NCBI GenBank assembly: GCA_040876735.1
Contig: JBBDPC010000165.1
Coordinates: forward strand, 1 to 53,975
DNA from: Natronomicrosphaera sp040876735
Lineage (GTDB): Bacteria > Planctomycetota > Phycisphaerae > Phycisphaerales > Phycisphaeraceae
DNA length: 53,975 nucleotides
Reading direction: 5' to 3'
The notes beneath the pieces are model-generated. The model was not told the origin of the DNA. It was given only the letters and a program-made list of their open reading frames with translations, and did no database searches. Below, piece after piece: positions 1 to 7,307 of this stretch. A program made the position numbers and the translations under genes. Numbering within the stretch: the first letter of the stretch is position 1; every line of letters starts with the position of its first letter.

Positions 1-167
1 TCAGCACGACCAACCGCAACTTCCCCGGCCGCATGGGCCACAAGGAAGCCGGCGTCTACCTTGCCTCGCCGCTGACCGCCGCCGCCAGCGCCCTGACGGG
101 CAAGGTGACCGACCCGCGCGAGTTCGTCAGCGAACCGATCGCCACCGGGACGGCCGGGGTGGTGTGA
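1..167 (+). CDS. leuC: 3-isopropylmalate dehydratase large subunit, C-terminal fragment
   Basis: The window opens inside this gene; reading frame 3 runs to a TGA at 165-167 and gives about 54 residues. The peptide begins STTNRNFPGRMGHKEA and continues VYLASPLTAAASALTG, which is the conserved C-terminal end of LeuC and other aconitase-superfamily isomerases, where the NRNF(P)GR segment contributes to substrate binding. LeuC with LeuD isomerises 2-isopropylmalate to 3-isopropylmalate in leucine biosynthesis, using a 4Fe-4S cluster whose cysteines would lie upstream of the window. The ending without an extra domain fits the bacterial LeuC type rather than aconitase. A homoaconitase-like assignment cannot be excluded from this fragment. 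Confidence 0.85.
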   Translation, partial: STTNRNFPGRMGHKEAGVYLASPLTAAASALTGKVTDPREFVSEPIATGTAGVV

Positions 168-197
168 GGCAGCCAAGGTCAGCCCCGGAGCGTGGCG

Positions 198-434
198 ATG
201 GCGGCACTCAAGCGAATCCTCATTCTGCTGGGGATGGTCATCAGTTGTGTGGTGATCGTTTTCGTCGGCGGATTTCTACTTGGCGCTGCTGGCAAGGCGG
301 TGTGCCTTATTGCCTTTGTGCCGGCGTTTGCCATTTACTTGACCTCCCGTCGCAGTCGCAGGTATCACGTGGCCGCGTTTGGCTTCGCTCTCGCGATGGC
401 CGCGGGATTTGGCCTCTGGTTGACCGAAAATTAG
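198..434 (+). CDS. small two-helix membrane protein, unknown function
   Basis: A 78-residue protein starting MAALKRILILLGMV. It has two hydrophobic stretches, roughly residues 5-40 and 56-75, separated by a basic segment (TSRRSRRYH), so it should sit in the inner membrane with the short basic loop on the cytoplasmic side. The ATG at 198 is preferred over an in-frame GTG at 192 because a GGAG at 187-190 is seven bases away from the ATG. It lies 30 bases after the leuC stop, so it may be co-transcribed with leuC. No family was recognised. The opposite strand also has an open frame here, but that frame has no plausible start signal. Confidence 0.6.
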   Translation: MAALKRILILLGMVISCVVIVFVGGFLLGAAGKAVCLIAFVPAFAIYLTSRRSRRYHVAAFGFALAMAAGFGLWLTEN

Positions 435-550
435 GCTCCGTCCGAACATTCGGTGGCCCAGGCGAGACGTCTGTGCCACCTCCGTCAGATGTCGCACTTG
501 CGTGCAGCCGTGCTGGCTCGCGCCGCTTCGGGTGGCCGCTGGCGAACTGC

Positions 551-1765
551 TCACAACAGGCGTGCGATCAGGGCGTCGGCGAGAAACAGGCCCTCGTGCG
601 TCAGGCGCAGGTGCGTGGCGGTGCGTTCGAGCAATCCGTGGCCGACGCATTCGTCGATCGTCGCGTGCCGGGGATCGCCGGCGGGCACGACGCTGGCCAG
701 CCAGTCGAGCCGGACGCCCGCGCGTAGTCGCAGGCCGAGCATGAGCTGCTCGCCCACGCGCTGCGTCTCGGGCAGACGCTCCTCGTCCACGATCGGCGGC
801 GTCGGCGCCTCGGCCAGATAGCGTCCGATGTGCGGCTGGTTCTTCCATCGCCGGCCCGCCACGTGACTCGCCGCCGAGGGGCCGGCCCCCAGCCAGTCGC
901 CGTTACGCCAGTAGATCAGGTTGTGCAGGCAGCGGGCGGCGTTCGGCAACGTGCCCGCCCCCTCGCCACCCCCCGATCCCTGATCCCCGTCCCCCGCACC
1001 CTGCACGCTCGCCCAGTTGCTCACCTCGTAATGCTCGAACCCCGCCGCCGCCAGCCGGGCCATCACCCGCTCGTACATCGCCCGCTCCGTCTCCTCGTCC
1101 ATCGGCTGGACCATGCCAAGCTGCATCTTCTTGGTCAGGGCCGTGTCCGGCTCGAAGATCAGGCTGTAGCAGGACAGGTGCGTCGGCGCCAGGGCGAGCA
1201 CGGCGTCGAGGTCGGCGTCCAGTTCCGCCATCGTCTGGCCCGGGATGGCGAAGATCAGGTCGAGGTTGAGGTTCTCGATGCCCGCGTCGCGCACCAGGCC
1301 CGCCGCCCGGCCGACGCTGGCCGGCTCATGCCACCGTTCCAGGGCCTTGAGCAGCCGTGGCTGGAAGGATTGCGCCCCCATCGACACCCGGCTCACCCCG
1401 CCGGCGGCGAGGGTGGCCATCAGTTCCGGCGTGACGGTCTCGGGGTTCGCCTCGACGGTGAACTCCTCCACCGTGGTCAGCGTGCCCAACTGCTCCAGGG
1501 CCGTCAGGAGCCGCTGCCACAGCTCCGGCCGGAGCAGCGTGGGCGTGCCGCCGCCGACGAAGAGCGTGCGAGGCCGAAGGTCGTAGGTGCCCGCCTGGTG
1601 GCGCAGTTCGCCGATCAGGGCGTCGGTGAACCGGTCCTGCCGGTCGCCTTTGCCGGTGGGCTGGTCCACAAGGCTGTAGAAATCGCAATAATGGCACTTG
1701 TGGTAGCAGAACGGGACGTGCAGGTAGATCGCGTCCAGCGGGAGCCGCGGGTTTCCCCCCGCCAC
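551..1765 (-). CDS. hemW: HemW-like radical SAM protein (putative heme chaperone)
   Basis: This 404-residue radical SAM protein belongs to the family once annotated as oxygen-independent coproporphyrinogen oxidase and now regarded as HemW, a heme-binding chaperone that delivers heme to membrane cytochromes. Visible marks are the hallmark IYLHVPFCYHKCHYCDF at residues 13-29 with the CxxxCxxC cluster ligands, and the following FVGGGTPTLL S-adenosylmethionine-binding glycine motif. The C-terminal half matches the HemN C-terminal domain (about 300-400). The frame stays open far upstream, but the only reasonable initiator just before the conserved region is a GTG at 1763-1765. That start gives a family-typical length, although its ribosome binding site is weak. 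It is divergent from the FHA gene at 1859. The choice between HemW and a genuine HemN rests on length and the cysteine spacing. Confidence 0.85.
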   Translation of the reverse strand: MAGGNPRLPLDAIYLHVPFCYHKCHYCDFYSLVDQPTGKGDRQDRFTDALIGELRHQAGTYDLRPRTLFVGGGTPTLLRPELWQRLLTALEQLGTLTTVEEFTVEANPETVTPELMATLAAGGVSRVSMGAQSFQPRLLKALERWHEPASVGRAAGLVRDAGIENLNLDLIFAIPGQTMAELDADLDAVLALAPTHLSCYSLIFEPDTALTKKMQLGMVQPMDEETERAMYERVMARLAAAGFEHYEVSNWASVQGAGDGDQGSGGGEGAGTLPNAARCLHNLIYWRNGDWLGAGPSAASHVAGRRWKNQPHIGRYLAEAPTPPIVDEERLPETQRVGEQLMLGLRLRAGVRLDWLASVVPAGDPRHATIDECVGHGLLERTATHLRLTHEGLFLADALIARLL

Positions 1766-1858
1766 ATCGGCACCTGTTGATGCTTGATGCCGGTCGGACG
1801 CAGGGGTACACTCACGGCGAGAAGAGCAACTTGTCCTGATTCGTGAACGAGGTTGCAT

Positions 1859-2452
1859 ATGGATGTCTTGTTGGTGATGTTTAAAAGCGATGGCGCCCGG
1901 CGTGATTTTCAGATCACGAAAGACCGGGTCATCGTCGGCCGCAAGACCGATTGCGACCTGCGCATCCCGCTTTCGAGCGTTTCCCGCCATCATTGCGAGT
2001 TGACGATCGATCGTGAGCAGCAACAGGTCGCCCTTCGGGACCTCGGCTCGAGCAACGGCACCTACCACAATAACGTCCGCGTGCAGGAAGCGGTTCTCGC
2101 GGCGGGCGATGAAGTCATGGTAGGCCCCGTCGTCTTCACCGTCGTCATCGACGGCCAGCCCGAGGAAATCGAGCCCGTTCGCACGGTGCTCAACGAAAAC
2201 GGCTCCGAGGCCGCCGTGGTCAGCACCGGCTCCGAGGCCGTCCCCGGCGGCGTCAGCACCGCCGACGACTCGGGACAAACCCTGCCCGCCATCGAAGACG
2301 ACCCGGAGGAAGACCACACTCCCACTGTCGACATCAACGATCCCATCGAAGCCCTCCAGCGGATGGCCGACTCTGAAGCCGACGCCGACGACTCGGCCGG
2401 CTACTACCCGACCGGTGAGGAAGATGACGAGCCGTCCGAACGGCAGGCCTGA
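1859..2452 (+). CDS. FHA-domain protein with acidic tail
   Basis: A 197-residue protein with an N-terminal forkhead-associated domain (about residues 3-95). The phosphothreonine-binding signature is complete: a GR pair near residue 27, SRHH near 43-46 and GSSNGTYHNN near 63-72. The C-terminal hundred residues are acidic and low in complexity, with no transmembrane helix or second domain seen. FHA domains bind phosphothreonine peptides, usually in Ser/Thr-kinase signalling, which planctomycetes have in abundance. No kinase or phosphatase gene lies nearby, so the partner is unknown. The start is the ATG at 1859, six bases after GAGG (1849-1852); an upstream TTG at 1853 is less likely. The promoter should lie in the 93-base gap shared with hemW. 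Confidence 0.85.
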   Translation: MDVLLVMFKSDGARRDFQITKDRVIVGRKTDCDLRIPLSSVSRHHCELTIDREQQQVALRDLGSSNGTYHNNVRVQEAVLAAGDEVMVGPVVFTVVIDGQPEEIEPVRTVLNENGSEAAVVSTGSEAVPGGVSTADDSGQTLPAIEDDPEEDHTPTVDINDPIEALQRMADSEADADDSAGYYPTGEEDDEPSERQA

Positions 2453-3057
2453 CGCCGCCGCTGATCCGGCGCTTCGATCGAGCCTTGCGCACTTAGAGCG
2501 TCTAAATTGACTCCCTCTCCCTTCTGGGAAGAGGGCTGGGGTGAGGGTGGGGCATCCTGTTGCCTTGCAACACGGGCAGGGCCGTGCGTCGATCGACTTC
2601 GTGACTTTCACCCCTCCTCCGCCCATCCGCCGGCTGCGCCGGCATCTTCTCCCCTCAGGAGGAGAAGGATTTTTTAGACACGCTAAATAACATGCCAAAA
2701 TTGTTCTTTTAGGCAGATATGATCTTTCATTGGCTTTTAACAAGCGTTCATGCCCTCGAAATGGCTCGCCTCGGCTGGCCCATGGGAGTAGGGATGCGGT
2801 TCACCGGCGTCTCGTCCGCCAGGCGCTGAACCTGCGTCCGTCACTACCTGCCTGACGATGCCTGAGCTCGTTCTTACCTCGACGTGTGCCTCGACGGGTT
2901 CGTCAGCGGAGGTGCGGCGCGGGTTGGCCTGCTTCTGGTCCAACCTTCGAAGACTTCTCATGCATGTCCGGGGATCGACGTCGCTGTTCAAGCCAGATCG
3001 GTCCTCGGGAGATGGCTTTGCAGGGAGCGAACGGGGGCCGATGAACCCGTTGCTGAA
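2453..3057. other. 605-base gene-free stretch between the FHA gene and the sulfatase gene
   Basis: No convincing coding region. The short open frames here on both strands lack ribosome binding sites and have implausible composition. The first part (2497-2684) is a repeat-like element described separately. It is followed by an unusually AT-rich patch at about 2680-2745 that could hold a promoter, but no gene starts soon after it. The remainder (2750-3057) shows nothing I can name. Since the FHA gene ends here and the sulfatase gene also ends here (they converge), the stretch probably carries the 3' ends of both transcripts. Confidence 0.5.
2497..2684. repeat. MITE-like element with short terminal inverted repeats
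   Basis: The left end reads AGCGTCTAAA (2497-2506) and the right end TTTAGACACGCT (2673-2684), near-complementary ends about 165 bases apart. Inside are purine/pyrimidine-biased arms, CTCCCTCTCCCTTCTGGGAA near 2511 and CCCCTCAGGAGGAGAAGG near 2652, the first of which resembles the CTCCC...GGGAG repeats at 40535, 47912 and 48075. No coding capacity. It looks like a small non-autonomous repeat. No target-site duplication was established. Confidence 0.4.
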
Positions 3058-4338
3058 TCACGAAGTCTGGCTGTAAGACGTACCTCGTCTCTGGACCAAT
3101 ATGCTCACCAACTCGGCGACCACGGCGGGCTGCTCCGCGCTGCGGTCATGCTGTTCCGCCGGGTCGCTGGCGAGGTCGAACAGCATTGGCGGCTGATCCG
3201 CCTGGCGGACCAGCTTCCACGGCCCGCGGCGGATCGCCTGTTGCTTCGCGTACGCCCATTGCAGGCACTCACGCGCGGGCGCGGCCTCGCCCGCCAGGGC
3301 GGGGCGGACGTCGAGCCCTTCCACATGAGGCGGAAGGTCGATGCCCGCAGCGGCCAGGAACGTCGGCAGCAGGTCGTGGTGATGCAACGGCGTTTCGACT
3401 TCGCTGCCCGCCGGCACGACGCTCGGCCAGCGCCAGATCGCTGGCACGCGGATGCCGCCTTCAAAGAGGCTGAACTTCGCGCCGCGCAGGCCCTGCGTCG
3501 ATCCGCCGGGGTAGGGTTCCGCCCGACCGTCGGGCCAGTTGCGTGTTTCGCGCGACGGGCCGTGGTCCGCCGAGGCGAATACGCAGGTGTCCTCGGCCAG
3601 TCCCAACCGATCCAGTTCATCCAGGATGCGCTCGATCGCCCGGTCGTAGGTCCACAGCATTGCGGCGGTCAGTTGCCGGGCCTCGTCGAGGTGCGCAAAC
3701 CGGGCCATCACATCGGCCGGGGCGTGCATGGGATAGTGCGGCGCGTTGAATGGGACGTAGAGGAAAAACGGCCGACCGTCCTGCTTCGCGCGCTGGAGGT
3801 AGGCAATTGCCTGGTCTGCGATCAGGTCGGTGAGGTACTGGCCGTTGCGGTCCAGTTCTTCGTCGTTGTGCCAGAGGTCATGCCGGGGACTGCTGCCGCC
3901 GTCGGCCATGAGCCAGTAGAAGATGTGCGAGTAGTAGTCGACGCAGCCGTGGAGGAAGCCGAACCAGTCGTCGAAGCCGCGGTCGTGCGGCCGCTGGCCC
4001 GCCGCCTGGCCCAGATGCCATTTGCCTGACATGTACGTCTGGTAGCCCGCCTCGCGCAGCAGTTCCGGCAGCGTCGGCGCCTCCGCCGCCAGCCCGGACG
4101 CCTCCCAGCTTGCCGGCACATTGCCCGGCACACCGGCGGTGTGCGGCAGGCAGCCGGTGAGCAGCGACGCCCGCGATGCGGAGCAGACCGGCGATCCGCC
4201 GTACCACTGCGTGCAGCGGGCGCCCTGCGCCGCCAGACGGTCGAGCGTCGGCGTCTCCAGGTCTGCCGCGCCGTAGCAGCCGACGTCGCCATAGCCTTGA
4301 TCGTCGGCGAGAAATACAAGCAGGTTCGGCCGGCTCAT
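3058..4338 (-). CDS. sulfatase (formylglycine-dependent, alkaline phosphatase superfamily)
   Basis: A 426-residue type I sulfatase that should hydrolyse sulfate esters, probably on polysaccharides or glycoconjugates. Calcium-binding aspartates are at DDQGYGD (12-18). The formylglycine motif is CSASR at 52-56, fitting the C-x-(P/A)-S/x-R rule, so the cysteine should be matured by a formylglycine-generating enzyme. KWHLG and the later ASADHG metal-site motif are also present. The ATG at 4338 is chosen over a GTG at 4359 because GGAG lies a few bases upstream of it. There is no signal peptide from this start, so the enzyme may act in the cytoplasm or periplasm by an unrecognised route, or a missed upstream exon-like start could exist. 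The gene is convergent with the FHA gene. The substrate cannot be named from the sequence. Confidence 0.9.
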   Translation of the reverse strand: MSRPNLLVFLADDQGYGDVGCYGAADLETPTLDRLAAQGARCTQWYGGSPVCSASRASLLTGCLPHTAGVPGNVPASWEASGLAAEAPTLPELLREAGYQTYMSGKWHLGQAAGQRPHDRGFDDWFGFLHGCVDYYSHIFYWLMADGGSSPRHDLWHNDEELDRNGQYLTDLIADQAIAYLQRAKQDGRPFFLYVPFNAPHYPMHAPADVMARFAHLDEARQLTAAMLWTYDRAIERILDELDRLGLAEDTCVFASADHGPSRETRNWPDGRAEPYPGGSTQGLRGAKFSLFEGGIRVPAIWRWPSVVPAGSEVETPLHHHDLLPTFLAAAGIDLPPHVEGLDVRPALAGEAAPARECLQWAYAKQQAIRRGPWKLVRQADQPPMLFDLASDPAEQHDRSAEQPAVVAELVSILVQRRGTSYSQTS

Positions 4339-4447
4339 CGCAGCTCCATCACGTGTCACGCACTTCGGTGGGTGACAAGCTAGCTGACGCTGATCCCGCC
4401 AGCAAGCGCAGCACCTGTATCAGGTGCAGTGAAGCGCTGGGGCCGTG

Positions 4448-5734
4448 TCACGCGTTCGGCGCGGTGATCTCGCCGTGTATGGCCCGGGCGGGGGCGTCGT
4501 TGAGCAGGGCTTGTGTGAGCGGGTCGGTGGCGTTGTCGGGGTCGATGCGGACGGCGGTGAAGACGGCCGGGGCGCCGCGGCGGAGAGTGGCGTCGGTGTC
4601 GGAGAACTCGAGGGCGAGCCGGCCGTGGGTGGTGGCCATTTCCAGCAGCAGTTCGGGGTCGGTTTCGTCGCGGCGGTAGAGGCGTCGCATCTGGGGGAGG
4701 ATGCCCATGGGCTGGTCGACGCCCTGCTGGCAGAGGAGGGAATCGGTGCCGAGGCAGACGTTGACGCCGGCGTCGAGCATGTCGCGGTAGCGGTGCTGCC
4801 CGGTGGCGGGATGGCCGAACGTTTCGCTGGCCACCGGGCAGTAGACGACGGAGCTGCCGGTGCGTTTGAGGATGGCGATGTGCTCGTCGTTGACGTAGTT
4901 GCAGTGGGCCAGTAGCCAGCGGCCGCGTCGGAGGCTGGGTTCGAGCCAGTGGACCGGGTGCTGGCCGGTGGGTTTGAGGTGTGCCGGGAGCTTGCCGAGT
5001 TCGCGGAGCAGGTCGACGAAGGGGCCGGTGGCGTCGCGGACGAATTCAAGCTCGGCGGGCGACTCGGCGAGGTGGGTGGAAAGGCGGTAGATGTGTTGGT
5101 GGCTGAGTCGTGTGGCGGCGTCGTAGAGGGCGCGACCGGCGGAGTAGGGGGCGTGCGGCTGGATGCCGAGCGTGACGCCGCGCACGTGGCCGGGCACGGG
5201 GACGTCGTAGGGCAGCGGGTCGAGCCAGGCGTCGAGGCGGTCGGCGGCGAGGTCGACGTCGGTGTCGAAGCCGAAGCATTCGAGGTAGCTGACACCGGGC
5301 AGGGCGAGGTCGGCGGGGGCCTGGTGGCGGGCGCGGATGGCGTCGAGCGAGCCGGCGATGTCGCCGACGTAGCCCACGCCGGCGTCGCGAGAGAGGCGCA
5401 GGCCCTCGTGGACGGCGGCGGCGACGGTTTCGAGCTCGATCGGCCGGGCGTCGCGGACCTGCTTGAGCCAGGCGATGAAGTCGCCGGTGTAGGGGATGCC
5501 GGTGACGTGGGTGAGGTCGAGGTGGGCGTGGGCGTTGACCATGGCGGGCAGCAGCAGGTCATCGGGCAGGTCGACGGTGCGGGCGTGGCTGCGGATGCGG
5601 CGGGGAATGTCGTCCGGTGAGCCGGCGGCGAGCACCCGGCCGTCGCGGACGGCCACGGCCCCGGGGCGGGCGGCGCGGCCCCCCGCATCGCGAATGGCGG
5701 CCGCCCGGTAGATCGTGATCAATTTTCGCTTCAT
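4448..5734 (-). CDS. amidohydrolase of the SAH/aminofutalosine deaminase type
   Basis: A 428-residue metal-dependent hydrolase of the cyclic-deaminase branch (TrzN/SAH deaminase/MqnX group). The metal and catalytic residues are all visible: HAH at 69-71, QPHAPYS with H194, STHLAESPAE with H221 and E224, LLAHCNYV with H277, and CLGTD with D331. Such enzymes deaminate or dehalogenate purine-like and triazine-like rings. A role as aminodeoxyfutalosine deaminase in menaquinone synthesis is possible, but no other mqn gene is in the window. The start ATG at 5734 begins MKRKLITIYR, right before the usual N-terminal beta-sandwich. It is divergent from the OmpA-type gene at 6001. Substrate uncertain. 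Confidence 0.82.
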   Translation of the reverse strand: MKRKLITIYRAAAIRDAGGRAARPGAVAVRDGRVLAAGSPDDIPRRIRSHARTVDLPDDLLLPAMVNAHAHLDLTHVTGIPYTGDFIAWLKQVRDARPIELETVAAAVHEGLRLSRDAGVGYVGDIAGSLDAIRARHQAPADLALPGVSYLECFGFDTDVDLAADRLDAWLDPLPYDVPVPGHVRGVTLGIQPHAPYSAGRALYDAATRLSHQHIYRLSTHLAESPAELEFVRDATGPFVDLLRELGKLPAHLKPTGQHPVHWLEPSLRRGRWLLAHCNYVNDEHIAILKRTGSSVVYCPVASETFGHPATGQHRYRDMLDAGVNVCLGTDSLLCQQGVDQPMGILPQMRRLYRRDETDPELLLEMATTHGRLALEFSDTDATLRRGAPAVFTAVRIDPDNATDPLTQALLNDAPARAIHGEITAPNA

Positions 5735-5795
5735 GCCTGCGGCCCCATGGGTCCGATAGAGAATAGATAAAAGTGATACCCCGTCCGGGCGAAGA

Positions 5796-5825
5796 TTTTC
5801 AAGCCGTCGGGGCTCGTTGTACAAT
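5796..5825 (+). promoter_or_regulatory. possible sigma-70-type promoter for the OmpA-type lipoprotein gene
   Basis: TACAAT at 5820-5825 is a good -10 hexamer, preceded by TTTTCA at 5796-5801 with an 18-base spacer. It would give a 5' leader of about 170 bases before the ATG at 6001. The call rests on two hexamers only, so confidence is low. Confidence 0.3.
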
Positions 5826-6000
5826 CGCGTCACGGTTCGTCCCAAGCCCCCCGGCATCCCCCGGGAACCGCCCCCAGGCCCGCCCTTGGAACGTGACCGC
5901 GACCCGCACGGCCGGCCAACGGAAGGCTGCCGACACCCTAAGCGTACCCGGTCACACGACCGCACGTTGTCAACCACTCGATCAGGAAGGATCAGGGCCC

Positions 6001-6873
6001 ATGAGATTTGGCACGACATGGATGTTGCTCGGCGCATTGACGCTCGGCATGACCGGCTGCGTCGCACAGACGGAAGTCGATGAGATGCGCGAGGCCTACC
6101 GCCTCAGCCAGGACCAGGTCGTCGAGTTGCAGCAGCAGCTTGAGGAGGCCGAGGCCCGCATCGCCGCCCTTCAGGCCGAGGCCGGCGACGAGGCCGCCGT
6201 CCGCGAGGAACTCGGCCGGCTGCGCCGCGAACGCGACCAGCTCCGCCAGGCGCTCAGCGATGCCGAGCAGGCCTTGCGCGAGCTTGGCGCCTCCGCGGCG
6301 CTGCCCGAAGAGCTGAACGCCGACCTCGAGCGCCTCGCCGCCTCCAACCCCGACCTGATGAGCTACGACGCGGAGCGCGGCATGATCCGCTTCCGCAGCG
6401 ACCTGACCTTCGACCTCGGCTCGGCCGACGTACGCGACGCCGCCGCCGGCTCGCTCGAACAGCTCGCCGAGGTGCTCCGCTCCGACGCCGCCGCGCCGTA
6501 CGAGGTCCGCATCGTCGGCCACACCGACAACGTGCCGATCTCCAATCCCGCCACACGCGAGAAGCACCCGACCAACTGGCACCTCTCCGCCCACCGCGCC
6601 ATCGCGGTCAAGGACGTGCTCGAAGGCGCAGGCCTCACTCCCGCCCGGATGAACGTCTCTGGCTACAGCCAGTATCGCCCCGTGGAGCCGCATCGCGCCG
6701 GCGGTGTGGACGCCAACCGCCGGGTGGAAATCTACCTCGTCGCCATGAGCCCCGCCGCCCGTGACGCCGCCGGCGACAACCCGCCGCGCCGCGAACCGTC
6801 GAACACGCAGCGCGACGCCCGCCCCGCCTCCGCCCCCGAGCCCGAGGCGGAAGACGACGCGGCTTTCAAATAA
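6001..6873 (+). CDS. OmpA/Pal-family peptidoglycan-binding lipoprotein with coiled coil
   Basis: A 290-residue lipoprotein. Residues 1-20 are a type II signal peptide ending in the lipobox LGMTGC (Cys20). Residues about 24-110 are a heptad-rich coiled coil (QLEEAEARIAALQ and similar). Residues about 125-240 form an OmpA C-terminal domain with VGHTDNVPI and the NWHLSAHRA helix that binds meso-diaminopimelate. The last 45 residues are Pro/Ala/Arg-rich and look disordered. The protein should tether the outer membrane to peptidoglycan. The layout resembles MotB-like/OmpA lipoproteins common in Phycisphaerae, and Pal is the nearest functional model. AGGAAGG at 5984-5990 serves the ATG at 6001. A strong terminator follows at 6905. 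Confidence 0.88.
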   Translation: MRFGTTWMLLGALTLGMTGCVAQTEVDEMREAYRLSQDQVVELQQQLEEAEARIAALQAEAGDEAAVREELGRLRRERDQLRQALSDAEQALRELGASAALPEELNADLERLAASNPDLMSYDAERGMIRFRSDLTFDLGSADVRDAAAGSLEQLAEVLRSDAAAPYEVRIVGHTDNVPISNPATREKHPTNWHLSAHRAIAVKDVLEGAGLTPARMNVSGYSQYRPVEPHRAGGVDANRRVEIYLVAMSPAARDAAGDNPPRREPSNTQRDARPASAPEPEAEDDAAFK

Positions 6874-6904
6874 GCCCGCCACCCACCATCAACCTGATCC
6901 GCCC

Positions 6905-6934
6905 AGACCCGCCGCAACCCGGCGGGTCTTTTTT
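6905..6934 (+). terminator. intrinsic terminator after the OmpA-type gene
   Basis: Perfect nine-base stem AGACCCGCC (6905-6913) / GGCGGGTCT (6921-6929) with a seven-base loop, running directly into a T tract ending at 6934. It lies 32 bases after the stop codon of the lipoprotein gene. Confidence 0.85.
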
Positions 6935-6964
6935 ATGGCAAGTGCGAGCCATGGAGCCACCGCG

Positions 6965-7250
6965 AAACAGTTGAAGCCACGGATGGACACCGATGCACAC
7001 GGATCGGAGAATCGCCAGGACGCCATGAAGAGAAAGGCAGAATCACGAAGGACACGAAGGCGCAAAGGACACGGAGAAGAGAGAAGCATTTGAAGGACAA
7101 TCAGCAGGGAGTGTAAGCCCCATCGCCCCACGCGTTCCGGGGGTATACGGGGCGATGGGCCACAGGCGAGTTTTACCTCGACACGTACTTCACGTTGCAT
7201 TCTTCTTCGTGCTCTTTGTGCCTTCGTCTCCTTCGTGGTTTGTCTTGTCT
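6965..7250. repeat. nested dispersed repeats in the gap between the OmpA-type gene and the CocE hydrolase gene
   Basis: Three layers are visible. First, a 'CCACGGATGGACACCGATG' tract at about 6976-7010, related to the one at 31816-31850. Second, an imperfect inverted pair: CACGAAGGACACGAAGGCGC near 7046-7080 and its complement-like TTCGTGCTCTTTGTGCCTTC near 7208-7235. Third, a hairpin between them, GCCCCATCGCCCC (7117-7129) with GGGGCGATGGGC (7149-7160). Repeats of this wording occur between genes in many environmental bacteria and give rise to spurious predicted proteins. No gene is supported between 6874 and 7307. Confidence 0.6.
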
Positions 7251-7307
7251 TTACGACTCCCAGTGCCGCATGATGCTGGTGCGCGCCAGAAGACGCATGA
7301 CGGAACA

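Noticed and set aside
551..2743. Open frame of 730 codons that would extend hemW by over 300 residues
   Set aside because: The upstream part runs antisense through the well-supported FHA gene, has no ribosome binding site, and lies far before the conserved radical SAM start; the GTG at 1765 fits family length.
4949..5620. 223-codon Val/Gly/Asp-rich frame opposite the amidohydrolase
   Set aside because: Low complexity and antisense to a gene with all catalytic motifs intact.
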